Source: Pterois miles (lineage: Eukaryota; Chordata; Actinopteri; Perciformes; Scorpaenidae). From it: 64,000 nt of DNA. Shown here piece after piece: positions 37,011-51,100 of the stretch. Every line of letters begins with the position of its first letter. Position 1 is the first letter of the stretch. The position numbers and the translations under genes were made by a program. The notes under the pieces are model-generated. The model did no database searches and had not been told where the DNA came from. It saw only the letters and a list, made by a program, of their open reading frames with translations. The DNA lies in contig CAMQGK010000052.1 of assembly GCA_947000775.1 (NCBI GenBank), positions 31,402,501 through 31,466,500 of the forward strand. The letters are read 5' to 3'.

Positions 37011-38854
37011 GTCCTCATCAGCTGGGCCCAGGGGCAGAAGAGTTTCCTTGAAGCTCCACCTACCAGCCCTCACTCCAGCCTCAGTCACATGAACAGAGGA
37101 AGGGAAATAACTCTGGATTCAGCTAAACTGCATTTTACAACTTTCAGGACCTAATGATTTCAATAAGGGCTCTCAGAGTGTTCATACAGGGGAGCTGATT
37201 CACCTAAAAAAATCATCTGCAGACAGACATCTCTTACAGACATCTCTTTCCCATTGCAAGTCTGTGAGGTAAAAGTCTTTTTGGGCCAAATGGCGTCACG
37301 TGATGGACGGGAAAATTTGGAGTACGTCTGTTAAGCTACTTTAAAAACATGCAGCAAAGCCTTGTACACTTCCTGGGGGCCTGAGTTTGACACTGTCTAC
37401 ACAACAGCGCTTCCACTTCACCACCTGTCTCTAGAAGTCGCTGTCATCTTTTATACCTTCTTTCGGTGATCTACCATGTGAATAGATGATAAAACCTGCT
37501 AGTAGGTGTGGTAGGCCCCTATCGACCCACATCTGAGGCTTACAGCGGCTGGTAACACCTATTTTAATGTTTTTGCTTGCTAGACCTAAAGAAGCCTTAT
37601 TGTTTGTGTGTAAAATGTGACGTTTCATTCACTTTTACAGGGTAGTAGGCGTTGTGGGCTCCTACTGACCCACAGCTATGGGTGTTTATGCTGACTGGCG
37701 ACACCCATTTAATGGGCTGATAACAACTAAATCAGGGGCTGTAGCTTCATATTTTCTGTACAAACATGAGATTGATATCAATCTTCTCATCCAACTCTTG
37801 AGAAAAAAAGAGAATAAGTAAATTTCCCATAATGTCAAACTATTCCTTTAAACCTGCAGTAGCAAAATCCATAATAACCTTTCAGCATATTGTAATTCAA
37901 GTGATCTGAGAGAAAACTAGACTTTTGCACGAAGTTCGTTAGTGATTGACAGGTGCAATTTTGCAAATGCCATTAGGAGCACCGGAGGACACAGACATGA
38001 TTGTTTCAGACTACCGGTCTCATTCACTACTGTCAGGATACAGTGGCTGTTTTATAAAAATAATGAGCCTGTGTGTATTTTTTATAATAAGGTGCTGTTT
38101 ATTTAATCATTTCATTATTCACATCTCATGGTTCACTCTCCTAAAGCTTTGAATTGTCGTATTTACCATGTGTAATACTGACCTCAGCCTCTTCTCCCAG
38201 GCTTCCTGCAGAAAAGAGGGCTGCCGCAAGCATGATCTGAGCTCCGAGTTCGACTCCCAGCTCCTCCTCTGTCCTTGGGTACGGATTCTGGATTATAGCA
38301 ATATGCTATTATTCTACCCAGGGACAGAGGGCTCGACGGGGTTTGGCTCTACGTCGCTGTCTGGTTCAGTCCTGTAAACGGTGAAGTGCTTATCTGTCTC
38401 TTTATACACACTGAATGTCTGGATTGAGTGTTTGATCACTTTAACTGTGACTGCAGAGCGTCACGACAGCATCAACAAACCAGCTGGCTCGCCTTCTGGG
38501 TGAAGAGCGTTTTGTTCAGATGGTCTGTGGTGTTTGACGTGGAATAAAACCGGACAGCAGATATTTTGAGATCCAAGAGTTCCTCAGCTTTTCCTGCCAG
38601 CATGCCTTTTAGACTTGCACGAGCATCGAGTGTTGTAGTAGCCGCCCAGATGACACAAAAACAGACCATTAACGATTAACAGCCTCATCCGGACAGCAAA
38701 CTAAAAACAGTTATAACCACTTGGTGGAGACTCCCACTGCAACTTTTTTTTTTTTAAATCTTTGTACAACTTGAAGGCAGGAAGTTCCACTTTTCTTTCT
38801 TTTTTTTTTTTTTTAAATAGTCTTAAATTCATGCCTCCCTGCACAAGAATGGAT

Positions 38855-38860
38855 TTTATT
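38855..38860 (-). terminator. Possible cul5 polyadenylation signal (AATAAA)
   Basis: AATAAA on the minus strand about 92 bases past the cul5 stop codon. Vertebrate CUL5 transcripts usually have longer 3'UTRs, so this may be only a proximal site. Two runs of ten or more T follow on the plus strand within 120 bases. Confidence 0.3.
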
Positions 38861-38951
38861 TTTAAATAGAGGACGGGAGCCTGGAAGTATCCTAGTGGTC
38901 CATCAGGCCTGATCCACTGAAACCAAAGTCATCGTCCCGATATGTGCTGTG

Positions 38952-39146
38952 CTACGCCATGTAGATGAAGGTGTTTAAATCGGTCTCATCCCGCTTTATG
39001 TACTTGTGATCTATCAGCCACTCGATCTGCTCCTTAATCATCTTCTTCTGTGGTAAAAACATGTTCTTTAGGATCTCCACCAGCTCCGTCTGCAGCTGGG
39101 CGTTGTTGATGCGCTTCCTCATCTTCATGATCTGGATTATGGCCTC
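38952..39146 (-). CDS. cul5: cul5 coding exon 19 (residues 717-780 and stop; neddylation site)
   Basis: Reads EAIIQIMKMRKRINNAQLQT and ends DLNTFIYMA with TAG at 38952-38954. This is the C-terminal winged-helix domain. Lys724 (AAG, 39123-39125) is the NEDD8 acceptor by comparison with other cullins. Confidence 0.98.
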   Translation of the reverse strand, partial: EAIIQIMKMRKRINNAQLQTELVEILKNMFLPQKKMIKEQIEWLIDHKYIKRDETDLNTFIYMA

Positions 39147-42100
39147 CTGGAGATGGGAAACACACACAAAGAATGGTGTGAAAGATAAGAAAATGCTAAA
39201 CAAATAAACTGTTGAAACTCCACGATGGGAGATGGAAGGCGAGAGCGTTTATTCCCAGCAGGTGGTGTTGCATAACGGAGGAGAGACAGCAGGATCCTCA
39301 CATCCGTACCTGTGTTCTTAGTATCCTGAGCTGGACGATGCCCTCGTTCTCCTCCTCCCTCATTCGCTCTGTGGTGAGCTGCAGCCGACCAATCAGATTA
39401 ATCTTCCCCCTTTTCTGAACCTTGGAGTTTTTTCTGTAAAGTTGAATTAAAAAGAACACCAATAGATGGATCAATGTACAATACGGGTCTACAGTTTTTA
39501 AATTAAAAAGGTACAGAAAACCTGAGTTACAGTAAGCCTTTTTAGGAACTCATCGCATTTGGACCGCAGGGTCGAAATTAGGTTCAGGGGACATTTTACC
39601 CCTAAAAATGCCCTGATTGGGGGGTAGTACTTTCTGAAACAACCAGAAGTTTTGGGGTGGAGTTTGCAGGGATGACCTTTGCTGATTGGTCACACACACA
39701 GCACCGCTGCTTCAACTCGGAACGGATATGATGTCACGTTACTCAGACTATGACAATAAAAGCTGTAACTTCCTTCTACTTCTGCATAAACTCAAATGAC
39801 AGTTTCTGGCATTAAAAAAATCAATTTCAAAATTGTAAGAAAAACATAAAAATCATGATACATAGGTGAGTTGACTTTTTGTCCTAGCTGCAAGTACAGC
39901 ATTTATTTTGATGAGTTAAACCTGTAAAAATCAACATGAGGAGACATTAGCTCACGATGCAAATTTGGTTAAAAGGGTCCAAGAACACGAAAGCACAATG
40001 TTCAACCTAACAAGACAACTTTTCCTCACATGAGAGAAAACTCCTGGTTGACGTAAAATAGTGTTCCTTCTGCAAAGTCTTTGGGTGAAGACACCACCGG
40101 GTCATACGACAACACCTGCCGCTTGAGTTTGGGGAACGCCACCAGAGACTGGGGAGAGGAAAAAAATCTGATTAATGAAAACAGATCAAAAACTACCTCA
40201 AATATAAAACTCTATGCTTACAGCACTAAATCTGTGGATCAGAAACACATTAGTGACAATCACAATGAAGCCAAATCACCAGTTCTATCTTCATTGTTTA
40301 TTTTCTTTACAACGTGCATCCATTTACCCAGAGAGTGCGTCGCAGCTCGGCATCCGGCAGCTCCGTGGCTAGCTTGAGGTTTTCAAAGCTGATCCTCTCC
40401 CTGGGCCTCTGGTTCCAGGCAAAAAGCACAGCCAGCTGGAAGGTGGTCACCTCCAGGTCATACTGGCCCACCTCGTTCTTAAAGGTTATCTGGAGGAAGG
40501 ACATTTTGTTTACTCTCTTTTCCAGCTTCTTTCACAGAGAAACCAGCAAAACATAACTGCTGCAGTCCCCCAAAAAATAAATAAACTGGAACCTTCAATC
40601 TACATTACAGGGATTAAATTAAAGAGTCTGTTTGAAGTACTTTGTTCAGTAGCTGTGCACAGTAATCCCCCATAATGAGTTTTAGTGTAGAAGAAGATAA
40701 AGAGGCAACAGATGAGCCACTTAAATTGATCTTTTGCTGAAAGAAGCACCGCTAGGTGGATGATACGTTTGTACTGTGTGTGGAAAATGCCAGCGTACCC
40801 TCATTTTGTCATCAACCAAAGGAATTCTTAGTTGATTCATCGATTGGTTGATTTAATGGACATATCTGTAAAACTGAGTTTCTCCACAAAGAATAACACA
40901 AAAGTGCCATTTTAAATCTGGAGTTTAACAGATGTTCTCATCAGTTTCTTCGAAATAAGGCATTTAGCATGAATAAAGCACAAAACATGACTGATCGACT
41001 AAAGAAATCTTAGTGGACTGAGACCAAAACGACAGATTACTCTACTAATTGAACAGGGTGCAGCTCTAGATTCAGAGTAATTTATTTAAAATATCCTTAA
41101 TCATTTGGATGATTAACACAACGACGGGTTATCTTCAGCTGTTTTTATTCATTTCAAGGGTATGGATGACTAATTTGTGCACCCAAATTCTTCAAAAATG
41201 TTCTCATAAGTTTGTTTGACGTCACTATAATAAATACAACTGATGCAACTGATCGATTAATCAGTGCAGCTCTAACTCACAATGCCGTTGGACATGAGGT
41301 GATGCCAGTGCAGCTTCCTGCCGCTGTGGTTCTTCTTGTAGAAGTCTTCTACCTCTGGTATCAAATCTTCCAGCTCGGTAGGTAGAGAGACAAACACCTT
41401 CTCGCTGCTCCTCGACCACGCGCCGGCATTCAGGATCTTTATGTTGACCGAGTCAGCTGCAAGGGGAGCACACAAAGACTGATCTTACCATAGTGCTGAA
41501 CTAAACAGGTGGACAAATGTTGTCATTATTACAAAGATTTAACACTCGCAACCTTACGAGCATCAAGTTTTGACATTAATTTGCCTGTGTGGAACTATTT
41601 TGGACTACTTTTACTTTGGAAATATGTTTGGTTTCCTGCCAATAGTTCCTGCAGAGAGGCCTATTAAATATCCAGGATATGGTTAGCCTAACTTGGCATA
41701 AAGGTATGAAAAAGGAGGAAACAGCAAGCCTGGTAATTAACATATTATATCTCATTTGTTTAATCTGCACAAACACCAAAGTGCAAAAAAAAAAAACTTG
41801 GGTGACAAAAAAATAGTAAAACCACAACTTGTCCTGAAATAAGATATAATGTGCTATTAAGTGAGCTTCAGAGGTGTTGACAGGTGATTTTTATTTATTT
41901 TGGGCAGAGCTAGGCTAGCTGTCTCCACCTGCTTCCAGTCATTAAGCTAATCACCTCCTGGCTCTTATGGTGAGAAAGCAAATTTCCCAAAAAGGTGAAC
42001 ATTAGTTGTCAAGTTCTATCAAGTTTCTATCAATGACTCAATGCCAAACATTTAATATTTACAGCTGCTAAAGGACTTTATCTCATGCCTCGTGTATTAA

Positions 42101-45100
42101 AGGGATAGTGAGTCTAGTACCAGCACAGGAGCAAAGCGATGTACTGCTGTGGACTGCTTTAGACACTTAAAAAAATCATTATCTGTTTAAGTGTATGCTC
42201 CATGTAGAATATTTTCATTGCTTTACCTCACCGACAGAGAGCCCTTTCCTACAGGAAACTGAAGCCGTTATCTATGCTCTCTTCAAAACCACCAGATTCC
42301 ATTGACAAAACCAGTAATTTTACCTCCCAGAACACAGGAGTTGTGGGTCTACAGCTGCCTCGGTCTGTTAGTTTGTTTGTGTTATTGTGCAAATTTGGTG
42401 TTTTAAAGGGTTAGTTTGGATTTACCAAAGTCACACAATAACACAAACAAACTAAGCGATCGAGGCAGCCGTAGACCAGCAACCCCGGTGTTCTCCGAGA
42501 CAAACTGAAGTGTTTTTGTCAATGGAGTCTGGTGGCTTTGAGGAAAGCACACATAACGGCTTCAGTTCCCTGTAGGAAAGGGCTGTCCAATACATATAGT
42601 GTACATTTAAACGGTTATCAACTTTTTAGGTGGCTAAACTATGTTAAGCATCTATTATAGCTAATACACCGACTATGGATAAGTACCTCATACAATCTCA
42701 CTTCAAAACACTTGCACTATCCCTTTAAGTGTGTGTGAGACACTTCTACATCTTACCTGGTAACGCCAGCTTGTTATGTTTATGCATTTCTTTGAAAGAT
42801 TGGTTGAGGTCCTCAGACACCTTGATGTCTTGAAACATCCTGGCCAGCTTGTTGACATAGTCAGCTGGCATTCCTACTTCCTGTTAGGATACATAACAGT
42901 TTTTGTTTACAGGTGAAAAAAATTGCATTCTCAAGTTTTATGTTTCTGATGCAAAATAAAAACAACTTCTTCCTCTCAGATCTCACCCTGAGCCACTCCA
43001 CCATGTTCTCCTCGATCTCGCTGTCTGCGGAGATGTCCAGGATGAGTCGACGGGTCAGGTGGGCTTTGTGGTAGCGCATGAACACGTCTTTGTTCTGGAC
43101 ATACTTCAGCACTAACAGCTGCAAGGAAAGAGCTCACAGCTGGTTACTGAAGCTCAGATTAATCGTTGTAGGGTGGGCCATCAAGTCTCCCAAAATCATG
43201 TGGGAAAATGTGTTATGGTCTCCAGGTTGAACTTTTTGGCCATAATTCCAAAAGGTATGTTTGGTGCAAAAACAACACAATTCATCACCAGAAGAACAGC
43301 ACACCCACGGTGAAGCATGGTGGGGGCAGCATCATGCTTTGGGGCAGTGTTTCTTCAGCGGGGACTGGGGCTTTAGTCAAGGTGGAGGGAATTATTAACA
43401 GCTCTAAATACCAGTTGGCATAAAACCTTCAGGCGTCTGCTAGAAAGCTGATGATGAAGAGGAATTTCACCTTTCAGCATGACAATGACCCAAAGCATCC
43501 ATCCAGACTGATAAAAGAATGGCTTCACCAGAAGAAGATTAAAGTTTTGGAACGGCCCAGTCAGGGCTGTGGACAGGAGATGGCCTCACAATCGACAGAT
43601 TTAAAGCGATTTTGCAAGGAACAGTGGGCAAATATTACCAAGTCAAGATGTGCCATGCTGATAGACTCCTACCCAAAAAGACTGAGTACTGTAATAAAAT
43701 CAAAAGGTGCTTCAATAAAGCATCAGTTTAAAGACATGAATATTTACGTAACCAGCTTATTGTAAGTTTTGAATTTTGTTTTACCATAACTGTTTCAGTT
43801 TGTTTTTCAATTGAATTGTAAAAAAAAGCTCTGAAATGATTAATCACGGTCTCATTTATTTACGTCACAAAAACCTGGTATTTTTACAGGGGTGTGGAGA
43901 CTTTTTCTATCCACTGTAGGTTACCACAGTAAGATAATCAATAAAGTTAGGAATAATGTGAAGGCTAGCACGAGCTGAGTCAACGTTAGCTCTGCTAAAT
44001 TTGGAAATAACTAAAAGGGTTAGTTTTGATTATGTGAAGTGGGGTTGTGTGTACAGTATGCTCCCACGTTCTGTGTAGTAAAATTACTGCTTTTGTGAGT
44101 GGAGTCTGGTGGCTCTGAAGAGTGATATAACAGCTCCAGTTTATAGTGGTTTATTTGTGCTGCTGTGTGACTTTCAGATCTGAATTAATGTGGCATCAGC
44201 AGTACGTTGCTTAGCATCATGCCACTACTCCTGTCTGCTTCTCCAAAGTGGGAGCATGCTGACCGCCATCTGAGTTACTGTATGTAACGTTAATACACTG
44301 ACTATAAGGATGTCTATATACTGTACATGTAGCAGCCCTATCATGCAGAAACCTACGTCAGGTCACGTGGGTAAAAGTCATTAGAAGAGCTTGAAGGGAA
44401 AATAGCATTTTAACATAACATGGAGGTTCCCCTTAACGTACCACTTCCTTGAGCTTGGCCTCAATCTCCTCAGAGGTGAGCTTCTTGCTCAGTGGTGTTT
44501 TCCTCAACAGCATGTCACAGTAGTTGGCCAGCAGCTCTGGACACTTGGACTCTGGCTGAGTTTTCAGACCGACCCTGTAAGCACAGGAGAGGAAAACTAG
44601 TGCAGTCAGACATCATCGCCTTCAGCTCAGAAACTGAGTTACACAGAGGGAGCAACTCTTACCCTTTCTGCTTCATAGGAAGTTCTAATTTAAATATAGT
44701 GGCGTCATTCACAACAGCTTTATATGCCTGCGAAGAAAAAAAGCAGGACTGTGGTCAGTTAAAACATCTTCTGACAGGTGTGTTCTTGTGAACGCACAAG
44801 TTAGTAAAAGTCGAGCTGACTTTGTCTCGAGCTGTGAGGAAGCGTGGGTCGTCCTGAAAGGCCTCTTTCACCAGTCGGCTGAAGCGGTTAAACAAGGTGA
44901 GCAGCTGCTCCACATATTTCTCTGAGTCCTGCAACAAAGAACAGGAGGTGAAACCAGTCAATGTGATGAAACTTCATGCTGGATCTTGGAAAAAGTAGTT
45001 TCACTCAGTAGCTTTGTGCGTAGATTTCATTAGCTGATCTGCGAGGTGCGGTTGCACTGGTTTAGATCATTCAATCTTAACTACTGGCTTGTTTACAACT

Positions 45101-48100
45101 TGCGTGATCATCTGACTTTATTGTAGTAGCGGCACCATGTCTTCAAATCTCTGCAGTTACTTTGGTGAGTATGATGTTATCAGAAATGATGGCCAAGACC
45201 CAATAAGACCCAATAAACTCTAAATTTCCCACCCGAATCAGTATGTGCGTATGTGACACTCACAGAGGTGATGGTCTCTGCTGTGGCCACCATATCGGCC
45301 AGGCCAGCGCTCATGATGTGCTCCTCCAGGTCCTTCAGCATGGGCTCGATGCCGCTGGGCACTTTGTCCATGAGAGAGAACATGAGATGGAGCTCTGCGA
45401 TGGAGGGAAAAGAAGAAGTGAAGAAGTGTTAGCAGCACTTGATCTGACGCACTGTCAAGTGCGAAGCTTTTATCTGGCAGCTGCATTATAAATCTAGCAG
45501 AAGACGGGCTACTTTAAAATCCATTACTGTGGATGCCCTTTGTCCACTTGTTCAAACTGCGTGAGTGCACACACAAACACAAATACACACACAATAATGA
45601 GTGGTTTATGCAGCCCAGAAAACGAACAGAAGCCTCAGTTATAAAATCTGAATCATTAAAATGTCTGAAGCAAAAATGTTGCCAAAGCTCATTTTAAGCA
45701 TCTGTCACCTGTAAATGTTAGACTGTATACGTATGTGTGTGTTTAGTCAATGTGTTAGTGTTTTGGCTTATTTTGTCAAATTAAAAAACAAACAAACCAT
45801 GGTTATATTCCTCAAAGTTTTGGTGTCTGTATTGAAATGCATCACCAATAGTATCAAAACCATTTTAGAGTCCACCCACTCAAAATCTGACTGATAATAT
45901 ATGCGATGGAAAAACTATGATCTTCATAATCTGTCTCAAAAATTCAATGCTGGATGAAACTGTGGAGAGAAGATGGCGAAACATGCACTTATATTGTTGA
46001 AATCTCCTGAACTATGGGGTCAGTTTTGGAGTAAAATATTTGGATTACCGCAACTTGTTGTGATTTTTGGGTTGTAGCGGGCTTTTAAAGCTAGAGTGAA
46101 TTTTATCACATGAAACTAGAAAACCTAAAGAATCCATCGGTACCAACCATGTCGTACTAGCTTGTAGTGAAGTATATTAAATGTTCCAAACTTGCCCCAA
46201 ATTTTGCTGATGAAAAACTGTCAAGGCCATTTTCAAGGGGCTCTGTTGACCTCTGACCTCCAGATATGTGAATGTAAATGGGTTCTCTGGGTTCCCACCA
46301 GTCTCCCCTTTACAGACATGCCCACTTTATGATAATCACAGTCAGTCTGGATCAAGTCATAGTCAAGTCAGCACTCTGACACACTGACAGCAGTTGTTGC
46401 CTGTTGGGCTGCAGTTTGCCATGTTATGATTGGAGCAGATTTTTTATGCTTTAACCTGTGAGGGTTTCTGGACAATATCTGACATTGTTTTGTGTTGTTA
46501 ACTGATTTCCAATAATAAATATATACATACATTTGCATAAACAGCATATTTTTCCACTGACAAATTTCCCTTTAAGGTACATTTTGAACAAATGTGTGAT
46601 TAATTTGCAATTAACTATGGACAATTGTGCGATTAATTGCAACTAAATATTTAAATAGATTAATTGACAGCCCTAGGCAAAACTATAATCTTTCTAAAAA
46701 ATGCTGGAAGAAACTGCAGAGAGAAGATGGCGAAACATGCACATATATTCTGGAAATCTCCTGAAATAGGGGTCAGTTTTGGAGTAATACTGGATAAGGC
46801 ATTTGGTTTCCAGCTCCATAAAACATTAAGTTGTAAAAGAAATGTACACTGTACATATATAAGAATAATTAAACAATACTCAAAGTGACAAGAGAAAAAT
46901 AAATAAATTATGGTCTGGTTTAAACTCAGGACTACTGTATTTGTTTACATTTTGGAAAATTGTCACCATCAAAAGTAAAATGAATTAGCTATTAGCGGTT
47001 TCTGTTTGTGATGTACTCATGAATGTACAGGCAACTATCACTGGATTACTCTGATACTGAAGACAACATAAAAAGGTGATGATTCTCAGGCAGTTTCTGG
47101 AGTCATAAATGAGCATCTTATTTCTGTGATTTCTAGATTAGCAAGGTTGGTCATGTAAAGCATGGCTAGTCTTTGACTCTCCTCCATGTATCATCACACA
47201 CTGATTTAAGAGAAGCGGTGGCAACAACACATGGATGTTGTACAGATGTTGGACAGGGAGGTTTGGTCAGGGCTATCTCCTGGTGCAAACCTGAGCTGGC
47301 TGAGCCTTTGGTGGGGGCGGTCCGGCCGTACTCACTCTCTGTCTCATTTCGTTTGATCATGCCTGGACACTCGGCTAAGATGGTCTCCTTGAATGACGTA
47401 ACCAGAGCATTGACGCAGCACTCCATTAACTGGGGACACAAATCGGGAAAAAACAATTCAGTAGGAACACATGTCAATAAAACAGGACATTTAGGGAAAT
47501 GCACTTTATTGTTTTGATTCTGAAATTTAATGTCTAATTTGTTTGTTGGCTGTAGGGAAAGTTACATGCTATTCCTTGACGAACGACAGCTTATCCAGTC
47601 ACCCTACACTTCTGAGCAGCATCTTCTACTATAACAAATGTTGCCAGATGGTTGCCAGGTTTTGATCTCACTACAGACACAATGCTCTCAAACCTGGCAA
47701 CCTCACCATGACAACACCTACCAACAACACCAACCTCTAAAACCATAAATGGCCATTTTTACATTATGGTTAGGGGCTGCACGGTGGTGCAGTGGTTAGC
47801 ACTGTCGCCTCACAGCAACAGGCTGCAGGTTTGAAACCAGCTTGGGAGTTTACATGTTCTCTCCATGTTAGCATGGGTTTTCTCCAGGTTCTCTGGCTTC
47901 CTCCCACAGTCCAAAGACATGCAGGTTAAGTGATGACTCTAAATGTCCCACGGGTGTGAATGTGAGCATGAATGGTTGTTTGTCTCTATGTGCCCTGCAA
48001 TGGACTGTCCAGGGTGAACCCTGCCTTCACCCAATGCCAGCTGGGATCAGCTCCAAACCCCCGTGACCCTCAACGGGATAAGCGGTTGCAGACGGATGAA

Positions 48101-51100
48101 TGGACATTATGGTTAAACAAAGGAGTACTTAACTCCCAGACTCACAGTCAGAAAAAAAGGAAATATCATAAATACAAGATGTTATTTAAGTATGGACAAA
48201 ATGTGTAAACAGAAACATGTGGAGCCCCCTCTGTGTCATGTGTCATCTTCAACCTCTTATCAGGGGTCGGGTGGCAGAGGCAACAGCTCCAGCAGGGGAC
48301 CCCAAACTTCCCTTTCCTGGGCCACATTAAACAGCTCTGATTGGGGGATCCCGAGGCGTTTCCAGGCCAGTGATGCAAATATAATCTGTCCTCCCAGCTG
48401 GTCGTGCCTGGAACACCTCCCCAGGGAGGTGACCAGGGGGCATCCTTACAAGATGCCCAAACCACCTCAACTGGCTCCTTTCAACATAAAGGAGCAGCGA
48501 CTCTACTCAGAGTCCCTCACGGATGGCTGAGCTTCTCACCCTACCTCTAAGGGAGACGCCAGCCACCCTCCTGAGAAAACCCATTTCAGCTGCTTGTGCC
48601 CACGATCTAGTTCTTTCGGTCATGATAATGACGATGATGATATTTTTTTTTTTCTAAACATAAAAACAAAAATAATTAAAAGCTAGAAAAAATGTAATGA
48701 AAAGCAAAAACATCCATAAAAATTGGAAAAAGAGATTAAACAATGTTGTGATTTACTAACTTATCTTATAAATCAGATGCACCACCACTCTAATGTGAAG
48801 CACTCACTGCTTGTACAGAGTTACAGTCGCGTCTGGTCTCCAGGTATCGCAGCGCACGTTTCTCCTCTTCCCTCAGCTTCGAATCAGCCTGGTGGAAATA
48901 CACATTTATTTCATGTACAATACTGAACAAGATGTCTCAGAAAAACATGATAATAAACATACATCAAATAAGCGTTTTATATACTATACACACAATATAC
49001 AGCATCTATTTCTGTTGTGAAGTGTTAAAATTATGTGCGCATGTAAAACAAGAGAGGCAAGTTCTCAGAGTATATCTCTATCACAACAATACGAATAAAA
49101 AACGAACTTTAATTGAAAGCAATTCCCTGTAAATGCAACTATTAGCATTTATTTGCGTGGAAGTCGTTAAACTCCACCTCTGTCATGTTTGTGTAGTTCA
49201 CTTTGTTCTGCCCAAGTAGTTCAGGAGGTTTGAAACCAAATCAATGACCTGCACTGACATTTTTAAAGCAGTGAAATAATCAAAAAGGAACAAAGTGATT
49301 CCAACAAAGATGGCAGCGCGAACGGTGACAGCGGCTTCTCTCAGTCCGTTTGCTCGTTCAAACTTTGATGTATGAAAGTATAGAAATGACAAATAAAGAA
49401 CCTTGAACCAGCACCTACAGTACAATAGAAATATCATGAAACTAATACATAATACAAATTCATATAAAACATATTCTTTAAGAGGGTTCTTTCTAAGGTT
49501 TTACTGTGGAAAAGTCCTCCAGAATAAAAAATCTCCAGGAGAGAAAAGGTTGTTGAAGTAACATAATTTGATCTGCACTGACTTACATAAAGCGACCGAA
49601 CATTTCTGGACCATGCTGTGTCTTAACAAACACAAGGCTTCGGTTTAGTTTGAGTTAGAGAGGTATAATGTGAAGAAGACAAGCATGAGATCGTCCACAG
49701 CAGCGGATCATGCTGGCTGTTTTCTCTGTTGATTCATCCAACTGGCTTATTATCAAAACAGGCAACAGGAGCCTCAACAGAGGTCTCAAGTTTCTGCTTT
49801 GCATTATAAAATGCAACAGTAGGACTGCAGGTATTTATCTTCTTTGTAGTTCATAAGAACTGAATGCTGTTTTCTTTCAGTGTGAGCAGAGAGCAAGCTG
49901 GGAAACTCCAGCGTGGTTGCCATTGCTGCCATTTCAGCATTTCAAACCTTTCATATCATCAACTGACTAGCAGAAGATAATCATAAAAGTCTATTTTCAC
50001 AAGAAGAAAAATAGGCCACCATGTTGGAAGCAGTATCCAGTTCATCTTTCAACCTCTGAAAACTTGCCTCAAAAGTGTTTCTCTATAACCTTAAATAGTC
50101 GTGACTAAATAATCAACTTCAAAACATTTTACTGCATCATCATTAGGAGTTAAACACTGTTAAATTCTGCTAATACGCCCATGAGTCATACTCACATATT
50201 TCATGTAGTTTTGGACCCCGTTTTGCTGCAGGTAGGCAGGCGCCTGTGTTCGGTAGAACCTCTCCGTCGAGTCCATGTACGCCTTCTCAAAGTTGTCCCT
50301 GTAGATCTGCAGCTTGTCGTCCGGGTTGGAGCACAGGTTCACTGCTCAGAAACAAAAACAAACCATCATAAACAGATGTGGAGACAGATGTGTAGTGGTT
50401 TATGTTCCCCGCAGTGAAACCGGTGCAAGGTGATGCGCGAAGGCCCTCAAGTTTTCGCGGTAGTTTGTCGTGCACATCTGAATTTTTCAAACTATGCACT
50501 GGCTGCATGCTGCACTGCACGTTTCATTTCCACATGGAGGGAAGACTGGCCAAGCAGGCAGCACACTGGAGAAAGAAGAGGCTTTTTGCTGCAGGCTTTT
50601 AAACAATATGAGAGACAATGTTGTAAAAGCTTAAAAAAAAAAGTCTCATAGAAAGAGTGGCGACTTGAGGGAACACACCGAGAGACAGACAGTCATTTTA
50701 ACTTTAATAAATACAGTACACAAATGCAATATTTGGCGGTACGTCAGTTTGTACTATTATTGCCAGTCAGTCTACTTTCCTTTCTGGTACCATTCGTTGA
50801 CTTCTTGCTTATCCACAGAATATTTAGTTTCTACACCCTCTGGCGTTTTTTGAGCACGTTGCAACAAACAATGTCTCTGTGCATCAACGCCTCTATGCAT
50901 GCTTGTGTGCCATCTCCAGAGGCTCATGCCGTGGTGTCTTGTGTGAGTATAAACAAAGCTTTAGACTCCTTTACACCTGGTTTTTCGGTGACTGGGTTGC
51001 AATCAGATAGCACTTGACCACATGACAGTACAGGTGTAAATTAACTTGAAACACACTGACAACGGATTGTGATCCGTTTGGCCAAACCACCTCTGCAGTT

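Larger units (their letters stand above)
32531..38951. other. Intergenic capn5-cul5 region; repeats
   Basis: No gene is recognised. It holds T- and AT-rich tracts, the ATATGT-rich block at 34,082-34,300, a copy of a dispersed repeat at 35,500-35,950 (shared with 61,100-61,870), an intact-looking SINE at 36,326, an L1-like fragment at 36,880-37,010 and the cul5 3' flank. Confidence 0.55.

Noticed and set aside
38168..38377. Possible exon following a CTTCTCCCAG acceptor-like site on the plus strand
   Set aside because: No family resemblance, no partner exons, and the reading frame is not supported by any neighbour.
47173..47517. 114-codon plus-strand ORF
   Set aside because: It is the antisense shadow of cul5 exon 8 and its flanks; the minus strand encodes the conserved cullin sequence.
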